Positions 25,895-36,215 are shown, numbered from the stretch's first letter. The stretch: 62,313 bases of DNA from Bacillota bacterium (GCA_023436395.1 JAEZJJ010000085.1:1-62313), one strand, 5' to 3'. The notes: a model not told the origin generated them from the sequence alone. A program made the numbers and translations.

Positions 25895-26860
25895 ATGAAA
25901 ACAATATGTGATTTGCTGGGGATTTCCTACCCCATTATTCAAGGTGGTATGGCATGGGTAGCTACTCATAGCATTGCCGCAGCAGTTTCAGAAGCAGGTG
26001 GATTAGGTATAATTGCAGCGGGGCACGCACCAAGCGAGTGGCTCCGCGAGGAAATCAGAGCTTGCAAAACTTTAACAAAAAAACCTTTTGGCGTGAATAT
26101 CATGCTACTGAGTCCTTATGTAGATGAAGTAGCACAAGTAGTTGTAGAAGAAGGTGTAAGCATGGTCACAACAGGTGCAGGGAATCCAGGGAAATACATG
26201 GATCTTTGGAAAAATGCAGGGATTAAAGTCATACCTGTTGTACCTTCTGTAGCACTTGCAAAACGTATGGAAAAATGTGGAGCAGATGCTGTCATTGCTG
26301 AAGGAATGGAATCTGGTGGACACATTGGTGAACTAAGTACTATGGCTCTTGTTCCTCAAGTAGTAGATGCAGTGAGTATTCCTGTCATTGCTGCTGGCGG
26401 TATTGGGGATGGTAGAGGCATTGCAGCTGCTTTTATGCTAGGGGCTCAGGGGGTACAAATAGGTACAAGATTTCTAGTTGCCAAGGAGTGTGATATTCCT
26501 GATACCTATAAACAAAGAGTGCTTAAAGCCTCGGATATTGATACAGTTGTAACAGGACGTTCTACAGGTCATCCAGTAAGGGGGCTTCGTAACCAGCTTA
26601 CCCGTGAATTTATTCAAGCAGAAAAGTCAGGGGCTACCCCAGAGGAACTAGAGGTATTAGGAACAGGGGCATTAAGAAGGGCGGCTATAGAAGGGGATGT
26701 GATGAGAGGCTCTGTACTTGCTGGTCAAATCTCTGGGATGATTAATAAAGAACAAACGACAAAAGAAATCATAGAAGAGTTAATGCTACAACTTAATCAA
26801 CTAGTAGGAGACAAAATAGAGAACCTAGAGGCTATGGTGAGCCAAATCAATAATAAGTAG
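25895..26860 (+). CDS. fabK: FMN-dependent enoyl-ACP reductase FabK
   Basis: Catalyses the last, NAD(P)H-dependent step of each elongation round. It is a 321-residue TIM-barrel flavoprotein with PIIQGGMAWVA, AEGMESGGHIG and IPVIAAGGIGDGRG...GVQIGTRF. No FabI is present here, so FabK is the likely sole enoyl reductase of this operon. The ATG at 25895 follows AAGGAG by 8 bases and is preferred. A frame from 25874 overlaps the acpP stop and has no ribosome site. Confidence 0.93.
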   Translation: MKTICDLLGISYPIIQGGMAWVATHSIAAAVSEAGGLGIIAAGHAPSEWLREEIRACKTLTKKPFGVNIMLLSPYVDEVAQVVVEEGVSMVTTGAGNPGKYMDLWKNAGIKVIPVVPSVALAKRMEKCGADAVIAEGMESGGHIGELSTMALVPQVVDAVSIPVIAAGGIGDGRGIAAAFMLGAQGVQIGTRFLVAKECDIPDTYKQRVLKASDIDTVVTGRSTGHPVRGLRNQLTREFIQAEKSGATPEELEVLGTGALRRAAIEGDVMRGSVLAGQISGMINKEQTTKEIIEELMLQLNQLVGDKIENLEAMVSQINNK

Positions 26861-26871
26861 GAGGTGGAAAA

Positions 26872-27816
26872 ATGAAAGCAGCCATATTATTTCCAGGCCA
26901 AGGTGCTCAGTACGTTGGTATGGGTAAGGACTTATACGATTCTAATATTATAGTAAAACAATTATTTGACGAAGCAGCAGACATTCTAGAGTGGGATGTT
27001 AAAGAAGTATGCTTTACAGATTCTCATGCACTTATTAATCAAACACGTTATACACAAGCTGCTCTTTTTATCACCAACTATGCTATTTTTAAAGCATTAG
27101 AAGTCAAAGGCTTTAAGGCTCAGGCTATGCTCGGATTTAGCCTTGGTGAGTATGATGCCATAGCAGCAAGCGGTGCTCTAGATTTTAAAGAAGCATTAAA
27201 ACTAGTAGATAAGAGAGCAAGTTATATGGAGGTAGCAGCCACAAAGAATCCTGGTGGGATGTCAGCAGTACTTGGGCTAGATGTAGAGGTCATTAAAGCT
27301 ATTTGTAAAAGTGTAACAGAAGAAATGAATGCACCTGTAGAGGTAGCTAATGATAACTGTGAGGGTCAAGTTACCATTGCAGGGGTTAATGAGGCTTTGC
27401 AAGTAGCCAGTGAAAGGCTAAAAGAAGCAGGTGCAAAAAGGGTGTTACCTCTTAAAGTAAGTGGGGCCTTTCATAGTACCCTAATGAAAGAAGTAAAAGA
27501 ACAATTAATGGGTGAACTTTCATTTATAGAGTTCAATGAACCAGATGTTGTGCTCATTGGCAATGTCACAGCGATGCCTATGGATAAACAGAAAATAATT
27601 GAAAATATTCCACTTCAAGTGATCAAAGGTGTACGTTTTAGAGAAAGCATCATCTATTTACGAGAGCAAGGGTTTGATACTTTTATTGAGGTAGGGCCTA
27701 AATGTACTTTAAGCAATCTCGTGAAGAAAATAGCACCAGAGGCAACAATCTTAAATGTGGAAGATCAAGAGAGCATGACCAATGTATTAGAAAAGGTAGG
27801 TATAAACAATGCTTAA
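26872..27816 (+). CDS. fabD: Malonyl-CoA:ACP transacylase
   Basis: Loads malonyl groups onto ACP. The nucleophile elbow is GFSLGE with Ser90; most relatives have His where Phe89 stands. Other marks are LFPGQGAQYVGMG at the start and the catalytic His in GAFHS. It is 314 residues, with a GTAGGAGG site 11 bases after fabK. Its last 8 bases overlap fabG, so the two are translationally coupled. Confidence 0.95.
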   Translation: MKAAILFPGQGAQYVGMGKDLYDSNIIVKQLFDEAADILEWDVKEVCFTDSHALINQTRYTQAALFITNYAIFKALEVKGFKAQAMLGFSLGEYDAIAASGALDFKEALKLVDKRASYMEVAATKNPGGMSAVLGLDVEVIKAICKSVTEEMNAPVEVANDNCEGQVTIAGVNEALQVASERLKEAGAKRVLPLKVSGAFHSTLMKEVKEQLMGELSFIEFNEPDVVLIGNVTAMPMDKQKIIENIPLQVIKGVRFRESIIYLREQGFDTFIEVGPKCTLSNLVKKIAPEATILNVEDQESMTNVLEKVGINNA

Positions 27817-28552
27817 AGGGAAAGTAGCCGTGATTACAGGGAGTGTACGTGGCATAGGAAAAGCTATTGCATTGTGTTTTGCAAAGCAAGGTGCAAGCGT
27901 TGTCATTAATTATAGTAGTGAAGGAAGAAAAGAAGAAGCTGGTGAAGTGGTCAAGGCTATTGAGGAGCTAGGAGGTAAGGCTATTGCTCTTTGTGCTAAT
28001 GTAGCAAACAGTGAACAAGCTCAGCATCTTATTGAAGAGAGTATAGCTACTTTTGGGAAAATAGATATTTTAGTTAATAATGCAGGCATTACAAAGGATA
28101 TGCTGCTTTTAAGAATGACAGAAAAGGAATTTAGTGAAGTATTAGATGTTAACTTGAAAGGTATTTTTAACTGCTCTAAGCATGCCACTAAGGCCATGAT
28201 GAAGACAGGCGGCAGCATTATTAATATGACATCAGTAGTTGGTATTAATGGAAATGCAGGACAGAGTAATTATGCCGCTTCTAAGGCAGGTGTTATTGGT
28301 TTTACAAAATCTATTGCTAAAGAGTTTGCAGGTAAGAAAATTCGTGTTAATGCTATTGCACCGGGGTTTATTACAACAGATATGACAGAGGTACTTCCGC
28401 AGCGGGTAAAAGATGAGGTGCTCACAAGTATTCCGATGAAACGATTTGGAGACAGTGAAGAAATAGCTCATGTGGCAATGTTTTTAGCAAGTGATCTTTC
28501 AAGCTATATTACAGGAGAGGTAATTAAAGTAGATGGCGGTATGGCCATGTAA
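27809..28552 (+). CDS. fabG: 3-oxoacyl-ACP reductase
   Basis: An NADPH-dependent short-chain dehydrogenase that reduces 3-oxoacyl-ACP. The cofactor motif is TGSVRGIGKA, where classical members have GxxxGxG with a small residue at the second position. NNAG is present, the catalytic Ser is in INMTSVVG, and Tyr and Lys are in YAASK. The 247-residue length is standard. It overlaps the end of fabD. Confidence 0.95.
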   Translation: MLKGKVAVITGSVRGIGKAIALCFAKQGASVVINYSSEGRKEEAGEVVKAIEELGGKAIALCANVANSEQAQHLIEESIATFGKIDILVNNAGITKDMLLLRMTEKEFSEVLDVNLKGIFNCSKHATKAMMKTGGSIINMTSVVGINGNAGQSNYAASKAGVIGFTKSIAKEFAGKKIRVNAIAPGFITTDMTEVLPQRVKDEVLTSIPMKRFGDSEEIAHVAMFLASDLSSYITGEVIKVDGGMAM

Positions 28553-28572
28553 TAACGTGAGGAGAAAAGAAG

Positions 28573-29814
28573 ATGAATAATAGAGTGGTTATTACTGGAA
28601 TGGGCGTAGTATCACCGGTAGGAAATGATGTAGAGACTTATTGGAATAGCTTAAAAGAAGGAAAATGTGGTATTAAGATACTTCCAGAAGAATTACAAAT
28701 AGAAGGCACCAATGTACATGTAGCAGGCACGGTAACAGACTTTGAAGTGGAGAAGTATATCGATAAAAGAGAAGCAAGAAGGCTCGCTAGATTTTCACAA
28801 TTTGCGATTTATGCCAGTAAACAGGCTCTTGATAATGCACAACTGAATATGGAAGAGGAAGATGCAAGTCAAGTTGGCATTATAATTGGCAGTGGCATTG
28901 GCGCTTTGGATGTGATTGAGCAAGAGACTATAAAATTGCATGAAAAGGGTGCTAAGAGAGTGTCCCCATTATTTGTCCCTATGGCTATTGTTAATATGGC
29001 AGCAGGAAATGTGGCTATCTACACAGGTGCTAAGGGAATTTGCTCATCGGTAGTTACAGCCTGTGCTTCAGGTACTAACTCTATTGGAGAAGCTTTTAGG
29101 TATTTAAAACATGGGTTTCAAGAGGTCATGTTAGCAGGTGGTGCTGAAGCATGTATTACACCACTAGGTATAGCAGGATTTAATGCCCTTACCGCCCTTA
29201 CAACAAGTGAGGATCCAATGAGAGCTTCTATTCCTTTTGACAAAGAACGTAGTGGTTTTGTAATGGGGGAAGGAGCAGGTGTACTTGTAATGGAAACTCT
29301 AGAGCATGCGAAGAAAAGAGGGGCCCCTATTATTGCTGAGGTAGTAGGTTATGGAGCAACTGGTGATGCCCATCATATTACAACACCAGCACCAGGGGGA
29401 GTTGGAGCGGCTAGTGCTATGAATGAAGCCTTAAAGGAAGCAGGTATCTCAGCTGATAAAGTAGATTATATTAATGCTCATGGTACAAGTACGCATTACA
29501 ATGATCTTTATGAAACCATGGCGATTCAAAGTGTATTTGGAGAAGATACAAAAGTAGCAGTAAGTTCAACGAAATCTATGACAGGTCACCTCTTAGGAGC
29601 AGCGGGAGCTATTGAAGCTATTGCAATCGCCAAGGCTATTGAAGATAACTTTGTGCCACCAACAGCTAATTATAGGTTACCAGATGAAGAATGTCCCCTT
29701 GATTATGTAGCAAGAGAAGGAAGGGCAATGGAAGTGAGCTATGCGATGAGTAATTCACTTGGCTTTGGTGGACACAATGCCACTTTAATCTTTAAAAAAT
29801 GGGAGGAAGCATAG
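28573..29814 (+). CDS. fabF: 3-oxoacyl-ACP synthase II
   Basis: Elongates acyl-ACP with malonyl-ACP. Cys164 is in TACASGTNS, one catalytic His is in NAHGTSTHYND, and a second lies in KSMTGHLLGAAG. It is 413 residues. Its stop codon is immediately followed by the accB start (TAG-ATG), so chain elongation and malonyl-CoA supply are translated together. Confidence 0.96.
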   Translation: MNNRVVITGMGVVSPVGNDVETYWNSLKEGKCGIKILPEELQIEGTNVHVAGTVTDFEVEKYIDKREARRLARFSQFAIYASKQALDNAQLNMEEEDASQVGIIIGSGIGALDVIEQETIKLHEKGAKRVSPLFVPMAIVNMAAGNVAIYTGAKGICSSVVTACASGTNSIGEAFRYLKHGFQEVMLAGGAEACITPLGIAGFNALTALTTSEDPMRASIPFDKERSGFVMGEGAGVLVMETLEHAKKRGAPIIAEVVGYGATGDAHHITTPAPGGVGAASAMNEALKEAGISADKVDYINAHGTSTHYNDLYETMAIQSVFGEDTKVAVSSTKSMTGHLLGAAGAIEAIAIAKAIEDNFVPPTANYRLPDEECPLDYVAREGRAMEVSYAMSNSLGFGGHNATLIFKKWEEA

Positions 29815-30276
29815 ATGGATATAGAAATCATTAAAGAACTTATTCGATCTTTTAGTGAAGCAGAACTTACTTCATTATCGCTTAAAAGTGAAGATTTTGA
29901 ACTTAATTTGAGCAAAGAAAAGGCTATCTATCAAAACGTAATGTCGGGAGCACCTATACAAACTCAGCCCATCTTGCAAAGTGATATTCAGGCTAATGGA
30001 GGGATAGTAAATGAGCCAATAGCTCCAGTCATTCCAATTAATCAAAAGGCCATTAAATCCCCTATGGTAGGAACATTCTACGCAGCAAGTAACCCTAAGG
30101 CAAAGCCTTTTGTAGAAGTAGGCAGCAAAGTGAAAAAAGGCGATATAGTGTGTGTGATTGAAGCGATGAAATTAATGAATGAAGTAGAAGCTGAAATAGA
30201 GGGTGAAGTAGTAGAAATTCTAGTAGCCAACGAATCTATGGTAGAATTTGGTCAGCCTCTTTTCGTCTTAAAGTAA
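29815..30276 (+). CDS. accB: Biotin carboxyl carrier protein of acetyl-CoA carboxylase
   Basis: Carries biotin between AccC and the AccAD transferase. The C-terminal biotinyl domain has VIEAMKLMNEVEAE with the biotin-accepting Lys119. An N-terminal helical region and a Pro/Gln-rich linker (residues about 45-75) precede it, as usual. The ATG abuts the fabF stop, with a GGGAGG site inside fabF. Confidence 0.96.
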   Translation: MDIEIIKELIRSFSEAELTSLSLKSEDFELNLSKEKAIYQNVMSGAPIQTQPILQSDIQANGGIVNEPIAPVIPINQKAIKSPMVGTFYAASNPKAKPFVEVGSKVKKGDIVCVIEAMKLMNEVEAEIEGEVVEILVANESMVEFGQPLFVLK

Positions 30277-30286
30277 GGAGTAAATC

Positions 30287-30709
30287 ATGTTAGATACAAA
30301 ACAAATTATGGAAATTATTCCTCATAGATATCCTTTTTTACTAGTAGATAAAGCAGAGTTATTAGAAGGTGGCAAAGCAGCTATTGGTTATAAAAATGTG
30401 ACCATCAATGAACCTTATTTTCAAGGACACTTTCCTAAGGAGCCAGTTATGCCAGGGGTCTTAATGATAGAAGCTCTCGCTCAGGTAGGGGCTATAGCCC
30501 TTTTGTCTCAAGAAGCCTTTAAAGGAAAGATTGCTTACTTTGGAGGAATTAAAGAGGCTAAATTTAGAGGGAAAGTAGTACCTGGTGATACTTTAAAGCT
30601 GGAATGTGAGATTATTAAGCAAAAAGGCCCTATGGGTGTAGGTAAGGCGATTGCTAGTGTAGAGGGCAAGAAGGTCTGTGAAGCAGAACTTATTTTTGCC
30701 ATCGGCTAA
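30287..30709 (+). CDS. fabZ: 3-hydroxyacyl-ACP dehydratase
   Basis: A hot-dog-fold dehydratase of 140 residues. HRYPFLLVDK opens the domain, and the catalytic residues are His48 in QGHFP and Glu62 in LMIEALAQ. It sits between accB and accC, an order typical of this operon in Firmicutes. No FabA, FabM or second FabZ/FabN is present in the window, so any route to unsaturated fatty acids would have to be elsewhere. Confidence 0.96.
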   Translation: MLDTKQIMEIIPHRYPFLLVDKAELLEGGKAAIGYKNVTINEPYFQGHFPKEPVMPGVLMIEALAQVGAIALLSQEAFKGKIAYFGGIKEAKFRGKVVPGDTLKLECEIIKQKGPMGVGKAIASVEGKKVCEAELIFAIG

Positions 30710-30725
30710 TAGGAGGTGAAAGAGG

Positions 30726-32096
30726 ATGATAGAAAAAGTACTTGTTGCTAATAGAGGAGAAATTGCTGTTCGTATTATTAGGGCATGTAAAGAAATGGGT
30801 ATTGCTACAGTAGCAGTATACTCAACAGCTGATGAAGAAGCACTACATGTACAACTAGCAGATGAGGCAGTATGTATAGGAAGTCCTCTTCCTAAAAACA
30901 GTTATCTGAATATAGAAAATATCATTAGTGCAGCAGTATTAACAGGCTGTGATGCACTTCATCCAGGCTTTGGCTTTTTATCTGAGAATGCAAAGTTTGC
31001 AGATATTTGTGAGAAGTGTGGGATTACCTTTATTGGACCCACGGGAGAAATGATTCGCTTAATGGGAGATAAAGCAAAGGCGAGAGAGATGATGATTGCA
31101 GCAGGTGTGCCTGTTGTGCCAGGCTCAGAAGGGAAGATTAATCGTTTAGATGAAGCTATGTGCTTAGCAGATAGTATTGGTTACCCTGTTTTTTTAAAAG
31201 CATCTGCAGGTGGTGGTGGCCGTGGCATGCGTATTGTATGGAATAAGGAAGAATTTGAAAAGGCATTTTTATCAGCAAGTAGTGAAGCCGAAAATGCATT
31301 TGGGGATGGGAGTATGTATCTAGAAAAGTATATTCAGAATCCTCGCCATATTGAATTCCAAATTCTAAGTGATGCTTATGGCAACGTGGTGCATCTAGGT
31401 GAAAGAGATTGCTCACTTCAACGTCGTCATCAAAAAGTTATGGAAGAAGCACCTTCTCCTTTCTTAAATGAAGAGATGAGAAAGCAAATGGGTGAAATTG
31501 CTGTGAAAGCAGCAAAGGCTGTGAATTATCAAAATGCAGGAACGATTGAATTTATAGTTGATAAAAATGGAAAATTTTATTTTATTGAAATGAATACCCG
31601 TATTCAAGTAGAACACCCCATTACAGAAATGGTAACAGGAATAGACTTAATCAAAGCACAAATAAAAATTGCTTCTAAAATGCCACTTGAGCTGACACAA
31701 GATACAATCTGTATAAAAGGTCATGCCATTGAATGTCGTATCAATGCAGAAAATCCACTTTTAAATTTCAAACCTTGTGCAGGAACGGTAGAAGAACTCT
31801 ATCTTCCTGGTGGAAGAGGCGTTCGGATAGAGTCAGCCCTTTATGAAAGCTATAAGGTACCTCCAAACTATGATTCTATGCTTGCTAAAGTGATTACCTA
31901 TGGTGATACCAGGGAGGAAGCTATTGCTATTATGAAGAGAGCCCTAGAGGAAATGGTAATTGAAGGGATAGAAACCAATATCTTTTTTCAATATCAGCTT
32001 GTAAATGAAGAGGCATTTTTAAATGGCCGTTTTGATACCTCATTTATCGAACAAAACCTTGAGATGATTTTAGGAGGGGTGGTAGATGAAGCTTAA
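30726..32096 (+). CDS. accC: Biotin carboxylase of acetyl-CoA carboxylase
   Basis: An ATP-grasp enzyme of 456 residues that carboxylates biotin on AccB. Visible marks are the VANRGEIAVRIIRACKE start, the glycine loop ASAGGGGRGMR and FIEMNTRIQVEHPITE with metal and catalytic residues. A GGAGGTGAAAGAGG site precedes the ATG. Its end overlaps accD by 11 bases. Confidence 0.97.
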   Translation: MIEKVLVANRGEIAVRIIRACKEMGIATVAVYSTADEEALHVQLADEAVCIGSPLPKNSYLNIENIISAAVLTGCDALHPGFGFLSENAKFADICEKCGITFIGPTGEMIRLMGDKAKAREMMIAAGVPVVPGSEGKINRLDEAMCLADSIGYPVFLKASAGGGGRGMRIVWNKEEFEKAFLSASSEAENAFGDGSMYLEKYIQNPRHIEFQILSDAYGNVVHLGERDCSLQRRHQKVMEEAPSPFLNEEMRKQMGEIAVKAAKAVNYQNAGTIEFIVDKNGKFYFIEMNTRIQVEHPITEMVTGIDLIKAQIKIASKMPLELTQDTICIKGHAIECRINAENPLLNFKPCAGTVEELYLPGGRGVRIESALYESYKVPPNYDSMLAKVITYGDTREEAIAIMKRALEEMVIEGIETNIFFQYQLVNEEAFLNGRFDTSFIEQNLEMILGGVVDEA

Positions 32097-32943
32097 TGGT
32101 TTGATAAAAAAGAAAACAAAGTATGCGATTAAGACGAAGGGGGAGATTCCTAAGTCAAGTGTACCAGAGGGAATCTATGTACAATGTCCAAACTGTAAAA
32201 AAAGTGTTTATCGAGCAGATTTAAAGCAGAGCCTAGGTGTTTGCCCACAGTGTGGTTATTATTATCCACTATCTGCTAGGGCTAGATTGAGCTTAGTTGT
32301 GGATAAAGGAAGCTTTAAAGAATTAGATAGTGCCATGATCAGTAGCAATCCTTTAAGTTTTCCTGGCTATGAGGAAAAACTTAGTACTTATCAGGAAAAA
32401 ACAGGAGAAAAAGAAGCGGTTATAACAGGTGAGGCCGAAATAGAAGGTCAAAAAACTATGATTGCTATTATGAACTCCAGTTTTATGATGGGAAGTATGG
32501 GTTCAGTAGTAGGGGAGAAAATTACGAGAGCCATTGAATATGCTACCCAAAAGGAATTGCCTATTGTCATTTTTACTGCATCGGGTGGGGCTAGAATGCA
32601 AGAAGGAATTTTCTCTTTAATGCAAATGGCAAAAACCAGTGGCGCACTAGCAAGACATGATGCAAGAGGGCTGCTATATATCAGTGTTTTAACAGATCCA
32701 ACAACAGGTGGGGTTACAGCCAGTTTTGCTACCCTAGGAGATGTTATTCTAGCAGAACCCGGGGCACTTATAGGTTTTGCAGGACCTAGAGTTATTGAAC
32801 AAACCATTAATCAAAAATTGCCTGAGGGTTTTCAGCGTAGTGAATTTCTTTTAGAACATGGTCAGATTGATGGTATTGTAGAACGTATAGAATTAAAAGC
32901 AACATTAGGTAAACTTTTAAGATTGCATAGCAAGGAGGGGTAA
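32086..32943 (+). CDS. accD: Acetyl-CoA carboxylase carboxyltransferase subunit beta
   Basis: One half of the carboxyltransferase that makes malonyl-CoA. The N-terminal zinc ribbon CPNCKK...CPQCGYYY is complete, and a crotonase-like domain follows (ASGGARMQEG, DPTTGGVTASFA, AEPGALIGFAGPRVIEQT). It is 285 residues. It overlaps accC, with an AGGAGG site within accC. Confidence 0.96.
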   Translation: MKLNGLIKKKTKYAIKTKGEIPKSSVPEGIYVQCPNCKKSVYRADLKQSLGVCPQCGYYYPLSARARLSLVVDKGSFKELDSAMISSNPLSFPGYEEKLSTYQEKTGEKEAVITGEAEIEGQKTMIAIMNSSFMMGSMGSVVGEKITRAIEYATQKELPIVIFTASGGARMQEGIFSLMQMAKTSGALARHDARGLLYISVLTDPTTGGVTASFATLGDVILAEPGALIGFAGPRVIEQTINQKLPEGFQRSEFLLEHGQIDGIVERIELKATLGKLLRLHSKEG

Positions 32944-32944
32944 A

Positions 32945-33883
32945 GTGGAAGATATAAAGATACGCTTAGAAGCCATAGAAGATGCCATAGAGCATCTAGG
33001 AACTTTAGAGCAGACCCCAGAAATGATAGAAGAAAAAGGAAGACTTGAGAAATTCGCTCATAAATTACGTAAGAAACTCCCTGAAAGTGAAAAAGCGTGG
33101 GAAAAGGTCTTAGCAGCTAGGAAGTTAGAAAGACCAAGAGGGAAGTTTTATATAGAAACTATTGTTACAGACTTTATAGAATGCCATGGGGACCGCAGTT
33201 TTAGAGATGATCCTGCTATTATTGGTGGTATTGGAAAAATTGGTGAACATCCTGTTACCATTATCGTGCAAGGCAAAGGAAATACAGCCAAAGAAAATAT
33301 GGCAAGAAACTTTGGAATGCCACATCCTGAAGGATATAGAAAAGCCCTTAGACTGATGAAGCAAGCAGAAAAGTTTAATAGACCTATAGTATGTTTAATT
33401 GATACACCAGGAGCATACTGTGGACTTGGTGCAGAGGAGAGAGGTCAAGGGGAAGCTATAGCTAGGAATTTAATGGAAATGTCAAGGCTTAGAGTCCCTA
33501 TTATTGCCGGCATCATTGGTGAAGGCGGAAGTGGGGGAGCATTGGCACTTGCCATAGCTGACAAAGTTTTTATGCAAGAAAACACGATTTACTCCATTTT
33601 ATCCCCAGAAGGGTTTGCAAGTATTTTGTGGAAGGATGCAGGAAGAGCTAAGGAAGCAGCAGAACGGATGCAAATAACAGCATCGCAGTTGTTAACACAG
33701 GGCATCATTGATGATATTATTCTAGAACCTTTAGGTGGTGCTCATCAAGATTCAATTGCTGCAGCTGACGCTCTTAAGCAATATCTTATGGTACAGCTCA
33801 CAGAGTTAAAAGGAGAAAATGAGGAAGAAAGATTAATTAATCGGTATGAGAGATTCAGAAAATTTGGGGTTATTACAGAATAG
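32945..33883 (+). CDS. accA: Acetyl-CoA carboxylase carboxyltransferase subunit alpha
   Basis: The partner of AccD in the carboxyltransferase, 312 residues. It starts at GTG behind AAGGAGGGG, one base after the accD stop. An N-terminal helical arm precedes the crotonase-like core (HGDRSFRDDPAIIGGIG, IDTPGAYCGLGAEERGQGEAIARN, GEGGSGGALALAIAD). It is the last gene of the fatty-acid operon and is followed by a terminator. Confidence 0.96.
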   Translation: MEDIKIRLEAIEDAIEHLGTLEQTPEMIEEKGRLEKFAHKLRKKLPESEKAWEKVLAARKLERPRGKFYIETIVTDFIECHGDRSFRDDPAIIGGIGKIGEHPVTIIVQGKGNTAKENMARNFGMPHPEGYRKALRLMKQAEKFNRPIVCLIDTPGAYCGLGAEERGQGEAIARNLMEMSRLRVPIIAGIIGEGGSGGALALAIADKVFMQENTIYSILSPEGFASILWKDAGRAKEAAERMQITASQLLTQGIIDDIILEPLGGAHQDSIAAADALKQYLMVQLTELKGENEEERLINRYERFRKFGVITE

Positions 33884-33901
33884 AAGAAGGTTAGCACTTA
33901 A

Positions 33902-33951
33902 AAAAGAGTTGTATAGAAGGGATAAATAGGACACTTCTATACAACTCTTTT
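33902..33951. terminator. Terminator of the fatty-acid operon
   Basis: A perfect 18-bp stem (33902-33919 with 33934-33951) with A and T flanks. It also ends the convergent chemoreceptor gene. Confidence 0.88.
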
Positions 33952-33954
33952 GAG

Positions 33955-36039
33955 TTAATTCAGGGTAAAGGATTTAACAATTGCCTCAAGTTGCTCAGTA
34001 CTTGCCTTATTGAGATTAGCTAGTTCTTGGGTGTCAGATGTAGATTTCACTATCACATTAGTTTTTTCGGCAATGTCCATGATACCTGTACTTGATTCAG
34101 TAATAGTGAAATTAATACCTTGGATGGTCTCATTAATTTGCCCTGTAGTTTGAACTAAGGCATTAATAGCTGTATAAATCTGAGTCATGTTCTCTTGGAA
34201 CTGATGGGCATCTTCAGCATATTGTTTACCCACATTCATAAAGTTATCATAATCAGTTAATACAACTGATTCTAAGAACTGACTAGTATCTACAAGACAT
34301 GAAGACATTTGAGACACAGCTTTATGAACTTCCTCTATAATGAGGTTAATATCTTTGACAGTTTGTGTACTCTGAGAGGCTAAGGAAGCAATTTCAGAAG
34401 CTACTACGGCAAAGCCTCTACCTGCCTCACCTGCACGAGTCGCTTCTATGGAAGCATTTAGGGCGAGTAAGCTGGTTTGAGAGGCAATATTATTAATCAC
34501 ATTGGTAAGAATATTAACTTTTTCTACAGCTTTGGCATTTTCTACAGCTAAGGCAGTTTTATCTTTCACTGTTATATAGACAGATTGTGTTTGCTGACGT
34601 GCTAAGGCAGTCTGATCATAAAGGGTATTAGCACGTTGTTGGATTTCAGTAGCTTGTAAATTACCATGGGCAGAAAGGGTGCTAATTTCAATGGCACTTT
34701 TATTGATATAGGAAATACTTTCACTAATATGCTCTGTGGCAGCAGAAGTTTCTTCCATGCCTGCTGCTAATTGCTCTGTTGTGGCAGAATTATCTATACA
34801 CATAGCATTCATTTTTTCTGCAAGAGCGCATAGAGAGGAAACATTGTGGTTAATAGTCTGACTTACTTCATTAATATTACCTACAATAGTTCTAAGGGAT
34901 TGACGCATATTATGAACAGAACGTACCATAATACCTGTTTCATCTTTTAAGGCATAAAGGCGTTTAGTATTTGTGCTTGGTATAAAGTTAAACTTAGAGG
35001 TTTTTTCAATAATATCTGTAAGTATAGTAATGGGTTGAATAAGTTTTCTACTAAAAATAATACTGAGTATAATTGCTAATAAAATGGCAATTACAGAAAC
35101 GACAGCAATTTGCAAGCCGAGTAAAAACGGATGTTCATAAATTTCCTTAACGGGTGCTGTTAAAACTAATTTCATACCATTTTCCAGAATAGAGTAGTTC
35201 ATGCTCTTACGTTCGTTGTTATAGTTATACTCAGTAGCGGTATTTTGAAGCGAGAGATCACTCAAGATAGCATCTAGGTTACTGAATTTTGCTTCATGTA
35301 GACTGGTTCCCATAGGTAGATCTTTGTGGGCAAGAACAGTATTATCAGCATTAAGTAGAATAGCATAGCCTGTATCATAAAGTTTCGTTTCAGTAATAAT
35401 ATTTTGGAAAGTAGAAAAATCAATATCCATACCGATTACCCCAATAGAAACACCATCTATAAAGATAGGAACAACATAAGAAATCTTACAAACATTAGTA
35501 TTAGAGTTCATATAAGGGTCTAACCAGGTTGCAGCTTGATTTTGAACAGGTGTATAGTACCAACCAACGCGGGCAGTATCACTGGGGTCATACATGCTAA
35601 AGTCTGTAGGTATTACTTTTTCAAATGGACTATTAATATCAGAACGAATTAATAATAAACCTGAAGTAGGTTCAGTAAACTCTGGATTATAGCGTACATA
35701 TACAGAGAGTGCACCCTGGGTATTATTTGCAAAATCTAAAACACTTTGTTCTATAGAGTTAGTATAATCTTTAACATATAAAGCACTTTGTTTAAAGGCT
35801 TTTATATCAATAAGGTTGTTAGTTGCAATAAGGGCAAGTGTATCTACGGATTGCTCAATGCTTCTGATAATATTATTAAGTTGCGTACTTTTTAGTTCAT
35901 TAGTAAGTTGGATTAGCTTTCTAGCATCTATACCTGTAATAGTAGCAGTAGTTTTAATGCTCAGACCACCAATAATAAAGGCAGTAAATAATATGATGAG
36001 CAAAGTAATAGCGATAATTTTGTGCTTTAATGAATTCAC
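33955..36039 (-). CDS. Methyl-accepting chemotaxis protein with a Cache-type sensor
   Basis: A membrane chemoreceptor of 694 residues: membrane segment about 7-27, a large external dCache-like domain (about 35-300, with a GVIGMDIDFSTFQNI strand pattern), membrane segment about 307-329, HAMP, and a cytoplasmic signalling helix bundle with the hairpin GEAGRGFAVVASEIASLA. It starts at GTG, 8 bases after AGGAGG. The ligand is unknown. No che or flagellar genes are nearby except the FliB-like gene divergent from it. Confidence 0.93.
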   Translation of the reverse strand: MNSLKHKIIAITLLIILFTAFIIGGLSIKTTATITGIDARKLIQLTNELKSTQLNNIIRSIEQSVDTLALIATNNLIDIKAFKQSALYVKDYTNSIEQSVLDFANNTQGALSVYVRYNPEFTEPTSGLLLIRSDINSPFEKVIPTDFSMYDPSDTARVGWYYTPVQNQAATWLDPYMNSNTNVCKISYVVPIFIDGVSIGVIGMDIDFSTFQNIITETKLYDTGYAILLNADNTVLAHKDLPMGTSLHEAKFSNLDAILSDLSLQNTATEYNYNNERKSMNYSILENGMKLVLTAPVKEIYEHPFLLGLQIAVVSVIAILLAIILSIIFSRKLIQPITILTDIIEKTSKFNFIPSTNTKRLYALKDETGIMVRSVHNMRQSLRTIVGNINEVSQTINHNVSSLCALAEKMNAMCIDNSATTEQLAAGMEETSAATEHISESISYINKSAIEISTLSAHGNLQATEIQQRANTLYDQTALARQQTQSVYITVKDKTALAVENAKAVEKVNILTNVINNIASQTSLLALNASIEATRAGEAGRGFAVVASEIASLASQSTQTVKDINLIIEEVHKAVSQMSSCLVDTSQFLESVVLTDYDNFMNVGKQYAEDAHQFQENMTQIYTAINALVQTTGQINETIQGINFTITESSTGIMDIAEKTNVIVKSTSDTQELANLNKASTEQLEAIVKSFTLN

Positions 36040-36215
36040 TTTGATTTCCTCCTAAATATGCGAATAAATATTTGAATATTCTTAATAGTTAAATAATTAT
36101 AACATGATTATTTTTATTTTGCCATATAGTAACTTGATATATCTTTCTTTGACTTCTATAATCAAGTAATAAGATAAAGCAAAATAATGAGATGAGGAGC
36201 ATATAAGGAAATGAT